Assembly (NCBI GenBank): GCA_963625535.1
Contig: CAVFUK010000011.1
Location: 1 to 23,145 of the forward strand
Origin: Phocaeicola_A sp963625535
GTDB lineage: Bacteria; Bacteroidota; Bacteroidia; Bacteroidales; Bacteroidaceae
Direction: 5' to 3'
DNA length: 23,145 nucleotides
Shown: piece after piece, positions 6,977 to 13,904 of the stretch
Position numbering within the stretch: the stretch's first letter is position 1
Layout of the letters: each line of letters begins with the position of its first letter
Translations under genes and position numbers: made by a program
Notes under the pieces: model-generated
Seen by the model: the letters and a program-made list of their open reading frames with translations, nothing else
The model's database searches: none
Told to the model about the DNA's origin: nothing

Positions 6977-7609
6977 ATGAAAACTTTGGAGAAGATATTT
7001 GCGGAGAAACTGCTTAAGATTAAAGCTATCAAGTTGCAACCGGCCAATCCCTTCACTTGGGCATCCGGATGGAAGTCACCGTTCTATTGCGATAACCGCA
7101 AAACCCTTTCGTATCCAGCACTTCGCAACTTTGTGAAGATTGAGATCTCGCGCATCATCCTCGAGCGTTTCGGCGAGGTGGACGCGATAGCCGGAGTGGC
7201 CACGGGTGCCATTCCCCAAGGCGCATTGGTGGCAGACGAACTGAATCTGCCGTTTGTCTACGTACGTTCCACCCCGAAAGACCACGGACTGGAGAACCTC
7301 ATCGAAGGTGAGCTTCGCCCGGGCATGAAGGTCGTGGTGGTGGAGGATCTGGTTTCGACCGGAGGCAGCAGCCTGAAGGCTGTGCAGGCTATCCGTCGCG
7401 ACGGCTGCGAGGTAATAGGTATGGTCGCATCGTTCACCTACGGATTCGACATCGCCGTGAATGCCTTCAAGGAGGCCAAGGTGGAGCTCGTCACACTGAC
7501 CAACTACGAGGCCGTGCTCGAGACTGCCCTCAAGACCAACTACATCAGCGAAGACGATGTGGAAGTGTTGCAGACCTGGCGCAAAGACCCCGCACACTGG
7601 AACGCGTAA
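6977..7609 (+). CDS. pyrE: Orotate phosphoribosyltransferase PyrE
   Basis: PyrE joins orotate and PRPP to make OMP in pyrimidine synthesis, in the cytoplasm as a dimer. The PRPP-binding motif VVVVEDLVSTGGSS lies at about residues 119-132. The loop KDHGLENLIEG and the N-terminal block FTWASGWKSPFYCDNR are typical of the family. The ATG at 6977 (MKTLEKIFAEKLL) gives 210 residues, the normal length, and follows the -7 box at a suitable distance; an upstream in-frame start at 6950 would overlap that box. A possible stem AAGGAC/GTCCTT with a T run lies at 7713-7755 downstream. Confidence 0.95.
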   Translation: MKTLEKIFAEKLLKIKAIKLQPANPFTWASGWKSPFYCDNRKTLSYPALRNFVKIEISRIILERFGEVDAIAGVATGAIPQGALVADELNLPFVYVRSTPKDHGLENLIEGELRPGMKVVVVEDLVSTGGSSLKAVQAIRRDGCEVIGMVASFTYGFDIAVNAFKEAKVELVTLTNYEAVLETALKTNYISEDDVEVLQTWRKDPAHWNA

Positions 7610-7712
7610 TGCCCCTTCCGCTTCGCACCGGAGTGGAGGCCGCTGCACAAGGCATGTGGCGCAACCACCATTGAAGTGCGGAGGCGTGAAACGAACATAA
7701 AGAACTACTGTG

Positions 7713-7755
7713 AAGGACCGTTCGGACTTGACCTCTTGCCCGGACAGTCCTTTTT
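7713..7755 (+). terminator. Weak terminator-like hairpin after pyrE
   Basis: AAGGAC (7713-7718) pairs with GTCCTT (7747-7752) across a long GC-containing loop, and the right arm runs into TTTTT. The stem is short, so partial read-through into the next gene at 7779 is likely. Confidence 0.35.
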
Positions 7756-7778
7756 GTCACCAACGTAATACAACGAAT

Positions 7779-8186
7779 ATGAGCGAATTCAAAAGTCAAG
7801 AGAAACAGATTCCCTATAGTCAGGAACGTGTCTACGGCCGCCTCTCCGACCTGAAGAGCATGGCCGCCATGAAGGACCAGATTCCCGCCGGGGCAGGTAA
7901 GGTGGACATCACCGAGGACTCCATCCGGTTCAACATCCCCCAGGCGGGCGACATCGAGCTGCGTCTGACCAAGGCGGAGCCCTGCTCCACCCTGCTGTTC
8001 GAGACCGTGCAGTCGCCGCTGCCCTTCAGCCTGCGCCTGCAGCTGGGCAAAGTGACTGACGAGGCCTGCACGATGACCGTCGTCATCGACATGGAGCTCA
8101 ACTTCATCATGGCCTCCATGCTCTCCAAACCCCTGAACGATGCCGTGGACAAGATGGCCGACACGTTCGCGCGGATACCTTATTAA
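7779..8186 (+). CDS. SRPBCC-like protein of unknown role (135 aa)
   Basis: The start MSEFKSQEKQIPYSQERVY and the pattern of beta strands with a long C-terminal helix (MASMLSKPLNDAVDKMADTF) resemble the SRPBCC/START-like fold, a small helix-grip cavity that binds hydrophobic ligands. I see no signal peptide, membrane segment or catalytic motif, so it is probably cytoplasmic with unknown ligand. It sits 42 bases before argH on the same strand. The start at 7779 is preferred over one at 7710 that would run through the hairpin region. Confidence 0.7.
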   Translation: MSEFKSQEKQIPYSQERVYGRLSDLKSMAAMKDQIPAGAGKVDITEDSIRFNIPQAGDIELRLTKAEPCSTLLFETVQSPLPFSLRLQLGKVTDEACTMTVVIDMELNFIMASMLSKPLNDAVDKMADTFARIPY

Positions 8187-8228
8187 ATATATATAGTGTA
8201 CAACATAAAAGAGACGAGGATAGAAACT

Positions 8229-9569
8229 ATGGCACAGAAACTTTGGGAAAAGAGTGTACAGGTGGACAAGGACATTGAACGCTTCACCGTGGGACGCGAC
8301 CGCGAGATGGACCTCTACCTGGCCAAATACGACGTGTTGGGCTCTATGGCCCACATTACCATGCTCCAGACCATCGGGCTGCTGACGGCCGACGAGCTGC
8401 AGCAACTGCTGGTGGAGCTGAAATCCATCTACGCGACTGCCGAGGCCGGCAAGTTCGTCATAGAGGAAGGGGTGGAGGACGTCCACTCACAGGTGGAGCT
8501 GATGCTCACCCGCAAGCTGGGCGACGTGGGTAAGAAGATCCACAGCGGACGCTCGCGCAACGACCAGGTGCTGGTGGACCTGAAGCTCTTCACCCGCACC
8601 CGCATCAAGGAGATTGCCGAGTGCGTGGAGCAACTCTTCCATGTGCTCATTGCCCAGAGCAACCGCTACAAGGATGTGCTGATGCCCGGCTACACCCACC
8701 TGCAGATAGCCATGCCCTCGTCGTTCGGACTCTGGTTCGGCGCCTATGCCGAGAGCCTGGCGGACGACATGCTCTTCCTGCAGGCCGCCTACAAGATGTG
8801 CAACCGCAACCCCCTGGGCTCGGCTGCCGGCTACGGATCGTCTTTCCCGCTGAACCGCACCCTCACCACCCAACTGCTGGGCTTCGACACCATGAACTAC
8901 AACGTGGTCTACGCCCAGATGGGCCGTGGCAAGATGGAGCGCAACGTAGCCTTCGCCTTGGCCACCATAGCCGGCACGGTCTCCAAGCTTGCCTTCGACG
9001 CCTGCCTGTTCAACAGCCAGAACTTCGGCTTCGTGAAGCTGCCCGACGAGTGCACCACCGGCTCCAGCATCATGCCCCACAAGAAAAACCCCGATGTGTT
9101 TGAGCTCACACGAGCCAAATGCAACAAGATACAGTCCTTGCCGCAGCAGATTATGATGATTGCCAACAACCTGCCGTCGGGCTACTTCCGCGACCTGCAG
9201 ATGATAAAGGAAATCTTCCTCCCCGCCTTCGACGAGCTGGAGGACTGCCTGCGCATGACCACCCACATCATCCACGAGATGAAGGTGAACGAGCACATCA
9301 TGGACGACGACAAGTACGCCCCTATCTTCAGTGTGGAGGAGGTGAACCGCCTCGCCGCCGCCGGAATGCCTTTCCGCGACGCCTACAAGAAGGTGGGCCT
9401 CGACATCGAGGCAGGCCGCTTCCAGCCCGTGAAGAGTGTGCACCACACCCACGAGGGTAGCATTGGCAACCTCTGCAACGACAAGATAGAGGCGCTGATG
9501 GACCAGGTGGTCGCCGGATTCGACTTCACCACCATGGAGGAGGCCGAGAAGAAGCTGCTGGGACGATAA
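8229..9569 (+). CDS. argH: Argininosuccinate lyase ArgH
   Basis: ArgH cleaves argininosuccinate to arginine and fumarate, the last step of arginine synthesis, as a cytoplasmic tetramer. The superfamily signature GSSIMPHKKNP is at residues 278-288 and contains the flexible-loop catalytic serine. KIHSGRSRNDQV and PGYTHLQIAMPSSFG are further active-site blocks. The ATG at 8229 (MAQKLWEKSVQVDKDI) gives 446 residues, close to the family norm, and is better than the upstream GTG at 8196. No other arginine genes lie in the window. A pair of hairpins and the 76-bp repeats follow. Confidence 0.95.
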   Translation: MAQKLWEKSVQVDKDIERFTVGRDREMDLYLAKYDVLGSMAHITMLQTIGLLTADELQQLLVELKSIYATAEAGKFVIEEGVEDVHSQVELMLTRKLGDVGKKIHSGRSRNDQVLVDLKLFTRTRIKEIAECVEQLFHVLIAQSNRYKDVLMPGYTHLQIAMPSSFGLWFGAYAESLADDMLFLQAAYKMCNRNPLGSAAGYGSSFPLNRTLTTQLLGFDTMNYNVVYAQMGRGKMERNVAFALATIAGTVSKLAFDACLFNSQNFGFVKLPDECTTGSSIMPHKKNPDVFELTRAKCNKIQSLPQQIMMIANNLPSGYFRDLQMIKEIFLPAFDELEDCLRMTTHIIHEMKVNEHIMDDDKYAPIFSVEEVNRLAAAGMPFRDAYKKVGLDIEAGRFQPVKSVHHTHEGSIGNLCNDKIEALMDQVVAGFDFTTMEEAEKKLLGR

Positions 9570-9650
9570 ACGCTCCCTTGCAGCGGCTCCCCTGTATTCC
9601 TTGCAGTGGCTCTCCTTCGATGAACGGAAACGCTTCCCGTTCGGCCTTTA

Positions 9651-9681
9651 GGCGAGCCCGTCGGGAATGTCCGGGCTCGCC
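9651..9681 (+). repeat. Inverted repeat downstream of argH
   Basis: Perfect 10-bp arms, ggcgagcccg (9651-9660) and cgggctcgcc (9672-9681), flank an 11-base loop. A smaller repeat, gaacgg/ccgttc, lies at 9622-9642. Neither is followed by a clear T run. They may end the argH transcript or be the edge of the tandem-repeat block that begins at 9694. Confidence 0.5.
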
Positions 9682-9693
9682 GACACTACGGTC

Positions 9694-9934
9694 GGGCGGA
9701 CTCTGTCGGGAGGTATGAATGTAGGAAACCTCCTCGGTTCGCCTTCCCCTGTCGATGGCTCGCCGATGATGGGCGGACTCTGTCGGGAGGTATGAATGTA
9801 GGAAACCTCTTCGGTCGCCTTCCGCTGTCGATGGCTTGCCGGTGATGGGCGGACTCTGCTGGGAGGAATGAATATAGGAAACCTCTTCGGTCGCCTTCCG
9901 CTGTCGATGGCTTGCCAGTGATGGATGGACTCGG
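9694..9934 (+). repeat. Tandem 76-77 bp repeats, three copies plus a partial
   Basis: Units start at gggcggactctg on 9694, 9771 and 9847, with a truncated fourth (ggatggactc) at 9923, giving periods of 77, 76 and 76. Each holds the blocks gggaggtatgaatgtagg, aaacctcttcggtcgcct and ctgtcgatggcttgcc with a few substitutions. The first copy can pair ggaggt with acctcc. The period is not a multiple of three, so the open frames seen here on the minus strand are unlikely to be genes. This fills the nearly 400-base gap between argH and the plug gene. Confidence 0.85.
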
Positions 9935-9975
9935 GTTTTGTTAGAAAATGATGAACCTTTAATAGAATGCAGCAT

Positions 9976-10671
9976 ATGAAAAACTTACTACTATTGTGGA
10001 TGGCTTTCATCGGTTGCGCCGCACTGCACGCGCAACAGACCACTCCGCTGAGCGGACTGGTGACGGACGGCTCCGGCAAGGGACTGTCCAAGGTGAAGAT
10101 CGCACTGACCCGCGACGCGGACCGCAAGACCCGCACCGACCGCAAGGGACGCTTCGGACTGGCGGACGTGAAGCCCACCGACACGCTGAGGCTTCGCTAT
10201 AAAGACGAGACCTACGCCGTGCCCCTCGACGGCCGCAAGCAACTGCGCATCGTGTGGTACCTGGAGGAGCATACCGTCGACGCACGCGAAGACACCACGC
10301 TGGTGGACACCGGCTATGGGTTCCAACGACGTAAGAACTTCGCCGGCTACAGTAACGGCATCTCCGGCGACGAGCTGCGCAAGAGCGGAGCAACCACCCT
10401 GCTCGAAGCCTTGCAGGGACGCATTGCCGGACTCCGCGTCTCCACACCCAACCGCCCCGGCGACGAGGGCGACGTGATGATACAGGGCCGCAACAGCATC
10501 CTGGCCAGCGCCACACCCCTCTACATCGTCGACGGCATGGAGGTGGACAACGTCGCCTCCATCAGTCTAGCCGAGGTGGACCACGTGGAGGTGCTGAAGA
10601 ACGGCAGCATCTACGGTGCCCGCGGTGCCAACGGAGTCATCCTCATACGTACCCGCAGAGGAGAGAAATGA
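9976..10671 (+). CDS. Secreted TonB-receptor plug-domain protein lacking a beta-barrel
   Basis: A signal peptide (MKNLLLLWMAFIGCAALHAQ) is followed by a carboxypeptidase-regulatory-like beta-sandwich (LSGLVTDGSGKGLSKVKIAL, about residues 25-95). Next comes a SusC/TonB-receptor plug: ISGDELRKSGATTLLEAL, GRIAGLRVSTPN, PLYIVDGMEV, and an end at ARGANGVILIRTRRG. The 231-residue protein stops exactly where the 22-strand barrel of a full receptor would begin. It has a clean stop and no downstream barrel remnant before the tRNA genes. It should reach the periplasm, but without a barrel it cannot be a transporter by itself. The ATG at 9976 was chosen for the signal peptide; another lies at 9967. It has no SusD neighbour. 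Confidence 0.8.
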   Translation: MKNLLLLWMAFIGCAALHAQQTTPLSGLVTDGSGKGLSKVKIALTRDADRKTRTDRKGRFGLADVKPTDTLRLRYKDETYAVPLDGRKQLRIVWYLEEHTVDAREDTTLVDTGYGFQRRKNFAGYSNGISGDELRKSGATTLLEALQGRIAGLRVSTPNRPGDEGDVMIQGRNSILASATPLYIVDGMEVDNVASISLAEVDHVEVLKNGSIYGARGANGVILIRTRRGEK

Positions 10672-10700
10672 ACTTTTTCGTCCAAAAGTGGAGCGAAACG

Positions 10701-10732
10701 TTTGGAGCGTATCGCTAATTGCTCTATCTTTG
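10701..10732 (+). promoter_or_regulatory. Promoter of the tRNA pair
   Basis: TTTG at 10701-10704 and TATCTTTG at 10725-10732 are separated by 20 bases, which matches the Bacteroides -33/-7 promoter. It lies 17 bases before the first base of tRNA-Gly. Confidence 0.7.
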
Positions 10733-10748
10733 CGCACGCATCTAAGTT

Positions 10749-10821
10749 GCGGAAATAGCTCAGTTGGTAGAGCACAACCTTGCCAAGGTTGGGGTCGCGA
10801 GTTCGAGTCTCGTTTTCCGCT
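10749..10821 (+). tRNA. tRNA-Gly(GCC)
   Basis: A 73-base cloverleaf: acceptor arms gcggaaa and tttccgc, D-arm agctcagttggtagagc, anticodon stem-loop aaccttgccaaggtt with anticodon GCC, and T-loop gttcgagtc. The discriminator is T. The CCA end is not encoded. It reads GGC/GGU codons. Confidence 0.95.
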
Positions 10822-10838
10822 CCTTTCCCTGAGAGGAT

Positions 10839-10923
10839 GCTCGGATGGTGGAATCGGTAGACACGAGGGACTTAAAATCCCTTGGCTATTGCAGCTGTGC
10901 GGGTTCAAGTCCCGCTCCGAGTA
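10839..10923 (+). tRNA. tRNA-Leu(UAA)
   Basis: An 85-base tRNA with a long variable arm, as expected of a class II leucine tRNA. The acceptor arms gctcgga and tccgagt pair with one G-U. The anticodon loop cttaaaa carries TAA between gggа-type stem arms (ggga/tccc), and the T-loop is ggttcaagtcc. It lies 17 bases after tRNA-Gly, so one transcript is likely. Confidence 0.95.
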
Positions 10924-10934
10924 CGATATTACTG

Positions 10935-10974
10935 AAGCATCTTTCATACCAGTGAGAGGTGCTTTTTTTCTTTT
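10935..10974 (+). terminator. Terminator after tRNA-Leu
   Basis: aagcatct pairs with aggtgctt (one G-U) around a 14-base loop, followed by a long T-rich run (tttttttcttttt-like, gctttttttctttt). It is a typical intrinsic terminator ending the tRNA transcript 22 bases before the next ATG. Confidence 0.8.
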
Positions 10975-10995
10975 AACCGCTAAATTTATTGTATC

Positions 10996-11841
10996 ATGAA
11001 TCGACGCATTATCGCAAGCTTTTTATCCGTCCTGATGTTGATATCCAACGTCTACGCCATTCCACGTGTGAAGGAAACCTCGGGCGACAACCTCCCCGCC
11101 GCCGTGAAAGAGAGTCAGTGGAAAGGCAAGAAGGTGGCCTTCCTGGGCGACTCCATCACCGACAAGAAACGCATCGGCACCGACAAGTGCTATTGGGAGT
11201 ATCTCGCAGAGATGCTCGGCTTCACCCCCTACGTCTACGGCATCAACGGCAACCAGTGGAACAAGATACTCGACCAGGCCAAGAAACTCTATGAGGAGCG
11301 CGGCACCGACATCGACGCCATCTTCATCTTCGCCGGCACCAACGACTACAATGCCGGTGTTGTCCCCGGCGAGTGGTACACCGAAGGAGCCGAGGTGACA
11401 CAGGTGAAGAACGGCAACATGGAGACACGCCGCCTGCGCCACTTCTGCATGACGGACAGCACCTTCAAGGGCCGCATCAACCGGGCGATGGACTATCTGA
11501 AGACGCACTTCCCCACCAAACAGATTATCCTGATGACTCCGATACACCGCGCCTACGCCAAGTTCGGCGAGGTGAACGTGCAGCCCGCTGAGGTCTACGC
11601 CAACAAGCTCGGCATCTATGTGGAGGAGTATGTGAAGATTGTGAAGGAAGCCGGCAACGTGTGGGCCGTCCCTGTCATCGACCTCAACAGCATCAGCGGC
11701 CTCTATCCCGTCAACGATGCCCATGCCCAGTACTTCCACGATGGCGCCACCGACCGTCTGCACCCGAACGCCCTGGGCCACAAACGCATGGCCACCGCCA
11801 TCATGTACCAGATGTTGGCCATGCCCGCCTCGTTCGAGTAA
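10996..11841 (+). CDS. Secreted SGNH/GDSL-family hydrolase
   Basis: This is a probable esterase or deacetylase, exported by a signal peptide (MNRRIIASFLSVLMLISNVYA, cleavage near residue 21). The SGNH blocks are in order: FLGDSIT with nucleophile Ser53, the glycine region YGINGNQWN, GTND with Asn116, and DRLHPN with Asp253 and His256. The length of 281 residues is usual. The substrate cannot be read from sequence; acetyl groups on plant or host glycans are a fair guess because the next genes are GH2 glycosidases. It converges on those genes and shares a terminator with them. Confidence 0.85.
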   Translation: MNRRIIASFLSVLMLISNVYAIPRVKETSGDNLPAAVKESQWKGKKVAFLGDSITDKKRIGTDKCYWEYLAEMLGFTPYVYGINGNQWNKILDQAKKLYEERGTDIDAIFIFAGTNDYNAGVVPGEWYTEGAEVTQVKNGNMETRRLRHFCMTDSTFKGRINRAMDYLKTHFPTKQIILMTPIHRAYAKFGEVNVQPAEVYANKLGIYVEEYVKIVKEAGNVWAVPVIDLNSISGLYPVNDAHAQYFHDGATDRLHPNALGHKRMATAIMYQMLAMPASFE

Positions 11842-11904
11842 GTCGGCCTGCAGTATACCTTATATATAATATAGGTCTACCACGGTTCGCTAGGGATTCG
11901 CGAA

Positions 11905-11958
11905 TAAAACAAGAGAGAGACGCATCAGCAGTTGTTGACGCGCCTCTCTCTTGTTTTA
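11905..11958. terminator. Bidirectional terminator between the GDSL and GH2 genes
   Basis: The arms taaaacaagagagag and ctctctcttgtttta are perfectly complementary, with an extended gcg/cgc inner stem. A-rich and T-rich ends on both sides suit termination in either direction. It sits between a plus-strand stop at 11841 and a minus-strand stop at 12009. Confidence 0.85.
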
Positions 11959-12008
11959 TGGGACATCGCCCTCACCGCCATCCCCGTGGAATGACGGTGG
12001 AGCTGATG

Positions 12009-13865
12009 CTATGGTTTTTTGGAGAAAATCCTGGAGATGACCTTCAGGTCGAACTTGGGCTTGCGGTCGTAGAAGAAGATACCGTTCTGCTCCTGCTCCA
12101 CGTCCGTCAGTTGTGTGTAGCAATAGCCCCACACCTGGTCCTTCAGACTCAGCACCGCGTCGATTTGCGACTCCAACCGATGGAGGAACTCCTCTTCCGT
12201 GGCAGGCGGTGTGCTGTAGCCCCACGACTTCTTGGTGTTGCTCTTGTCCGCTGACTCCACCCACTTGATGCCGCCAACCTCGTCAATCAGATAAGGCATT
12301 CCGCCCTCGTACTGAGGATAGGCATAGGGGCTCTCCACCACCAGTTTGTTGAATCCTACGTTGGTGGTCGGCACTCCCTGCGGATGGTTCGGTGTCTGGA
12401 AGAACTTGCCATTGTCGTAGAGCGCTTTCTTCAGCTTGCTGGCATCCTGCTCATAGTTGTGCACGGTCCAGATGTCTGTCCGGATGTGGCAACCGCCGCT
12501 GGCGTCGTTCACCGGACGTGTGGGGTCCAGCGCCTTGGTCAGGCAGTAGAGGTCGTTGGCGAAGCGCGGATACTGCACGGGGTCGGGCCACCACTCCTCG
12601 TTCATCGGTGTCCAGATGAGCAACGACGGATGGTTGCGGTCGCGCTGCACAATCTCCGACCACTCCTGCAGGTAGTTGCGTGCCACCTCTATGCTGTTGG
12701 CGTCCATACCCCAGCTGGGAGCCTCGCCCCATGTGAGGTAGCCGAGCTTGTCCGCCCAGTAGTAGAACCGCTCCTCGAACACCTTCTGATGCAAGCGCGC
12801 GCCGTTGAAGCCGGCCGACATGGAGAGCTCGATATCGTGCTTCAGTGCCTCGTCGGAGGGTGCCGTCCAGATGCCGTCGGGGTAGAATCCCTGGTCGAGC
12901 ACCAAGCGCTGATAGTAAGGCTCGTTGTTCAGGTATATGCGGTTCCCCTCGATGTGTATCTTACGCATGCCTACGTACGACGACACTTCGTCCACCACCT
13001 GGCCGGCGGCGTCCACTACCTGATACTGCAGGTCGTAGAGGAAGGGTGACTCGGGCGACCACAGCTTCATGTCCTTCAGTGTGAAGACGATGATTGAGCT
13101 GTTGCTCACCTTCACACTCTTCGTGCCCACGCGCTTTGTCCCGTCCTTCAGGGTGACGCGCAGTGTGTGGCTGTTGCTGTCGCCGTAGAAGCGGGGATGG
13201 ATGACGAGTTGCTTCTGGTCGATGTCCGTGGTCACCTGTGCGCTCTGCAAACCTACCTTCGACACGGCCTCCATCCACACCGTCTGCCAGATGCCCGTGG
13301 TGCGTGTGTAGTTGCAGCCGTTGGACTCCAGCTGCAGACTCTGCTTGCCGGCGCTTTGCAACAGGGTGCGCACGTTGCTGCTGGCACGCACCACCAGGTG
13401 ATGGTCCGCACCGTCGGCCACATAACGGGTGACGTCGAAGCTGAACGACGAGCTACCGCCGAAGTGCCGTCCCACCAACGTGCCGTCGATGAACACTTCT
13501 GAGTTGAAGTACACCGCGCCGAAATTCAGCATCACGTTGCGTCCGCTCCACTCCTGCGGCATGCGGATGACCCTGTGGTACCAGATGTGGTTGATGAAGT
13601 CGGTGTGTCCGACTCCGGACAACTTGCTCTCCGGAGCGAAAGGCACCGTTATCTTGTCGCTGAACGCGGTGGCTTTCTGATACCCCTTCTCCATACCCAC
13701 GTTCGCAGGGTCAAACGTGTAATCCCACTCTCCATTCAAGTTTATCCACGCCTGTCGTTCGAACTGAGGCCGAGGATACTCTTTGCGGGGCACATCAGCT
13801 GTCGCTGTCTGCAGCCCCCATCCGCCCATGGCTAGGGCGATAATGAGTAAATTTCTGAACTTCAT
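12009..13865 (-). CDS. Secreted glycoside hydrolase family 2 enzyme (618 aa)
   Basis: GH2 enzymes are retaining exo-glycosidases such as beta-galactosidases and beta-glucuronidases. A signal peptide (MKFRNLLIIALAMGGWGLQTATA) leads into the sugar-binding jelly roll (WINLNGEWDYTFDPAN, about residues 40-210). An Ig-like domain follows, then the TIM barrel from about 315. The acid/base Glu423 lies in PMNEEWW and the nucleophile is probably Glu529 in YLIDEVGG. The short, three-domain form without C-terminal extras is like many Bacteroidota GH2s of undefined specificity. It lies 39 bases after the larger GH2 gene on the same strand, so they form an operon. Both catalytic residues are present, so it is likely active. 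Confidence 0.9.
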   Translation of the reverse strand: MKFRNLLIIALAMGGWGLQTATADVPRKEYPRPQFERQAWINLNGEWDYTFDPANVGMEKGYQKATAFSDKITVPFAPESKLSGVGHTDFINHIWYHRVIRMPQEWSGRNVMLNFGAVYFNSEVFIDGTLVGRHFGGSSSFSFDVTRYVADGADHHLVVRASSNVRTLLQSAGKQSLQLESNGCNYTRTTGIWQTVWMEAVSKVGLQSAQVTTDIDQKQLVIHPRFYGDSNSHTLRVTLKDGTKRVGTKSVKVSNSSIIVFTLKDMKLWSPESPFLYDLQYQVVDAAGQVVDEVSSYVGMRKIHIEGNRIYLNNEPYYQRLVLDQGFYPDGIWTAPSDEALKHDIELSMSAGFNGARLHQKVFEERFYYWADKLGYLTWGEAPSWGMDANSIEVARNYLQEWSEIVQRDRNHPSLLIWTPMNEEWWPDPVQYPRFANDLYCLTKALDPTRPVNDASGGCHIRTDIWTVHNYEQDASKLKKALYDNGKFFQTPNHPQGVPTTNVGFNKLVVESPYAYPQYEGGMPYLIDEVGGIKWVESADKSNTKKSWGYSTPPATEEEFLHRLESQIDAVLSLKDQVWGYCYTQLTDVEQEQNGIFFYDRKPKFDLKVISRIFSKKP

Positions 13866-13904
13866 GATATTAGTTTTAATAAATGAATGCTTGTTATGTG
13901 ATTG

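Noticed and set aside
9526..10184. Long minus-strand open frames across the tandem repeats
   Set aside because: They only follow the repeat composition, change frame with each 76-base unit, overlap the argH end or the plug gene and have no recognisable domain.
10749..10974. Integration site of a mobile element at the tRNA genes
   Set aside because: No integrase gene and no repeat of the tRNA 3' ends was seen in the window.
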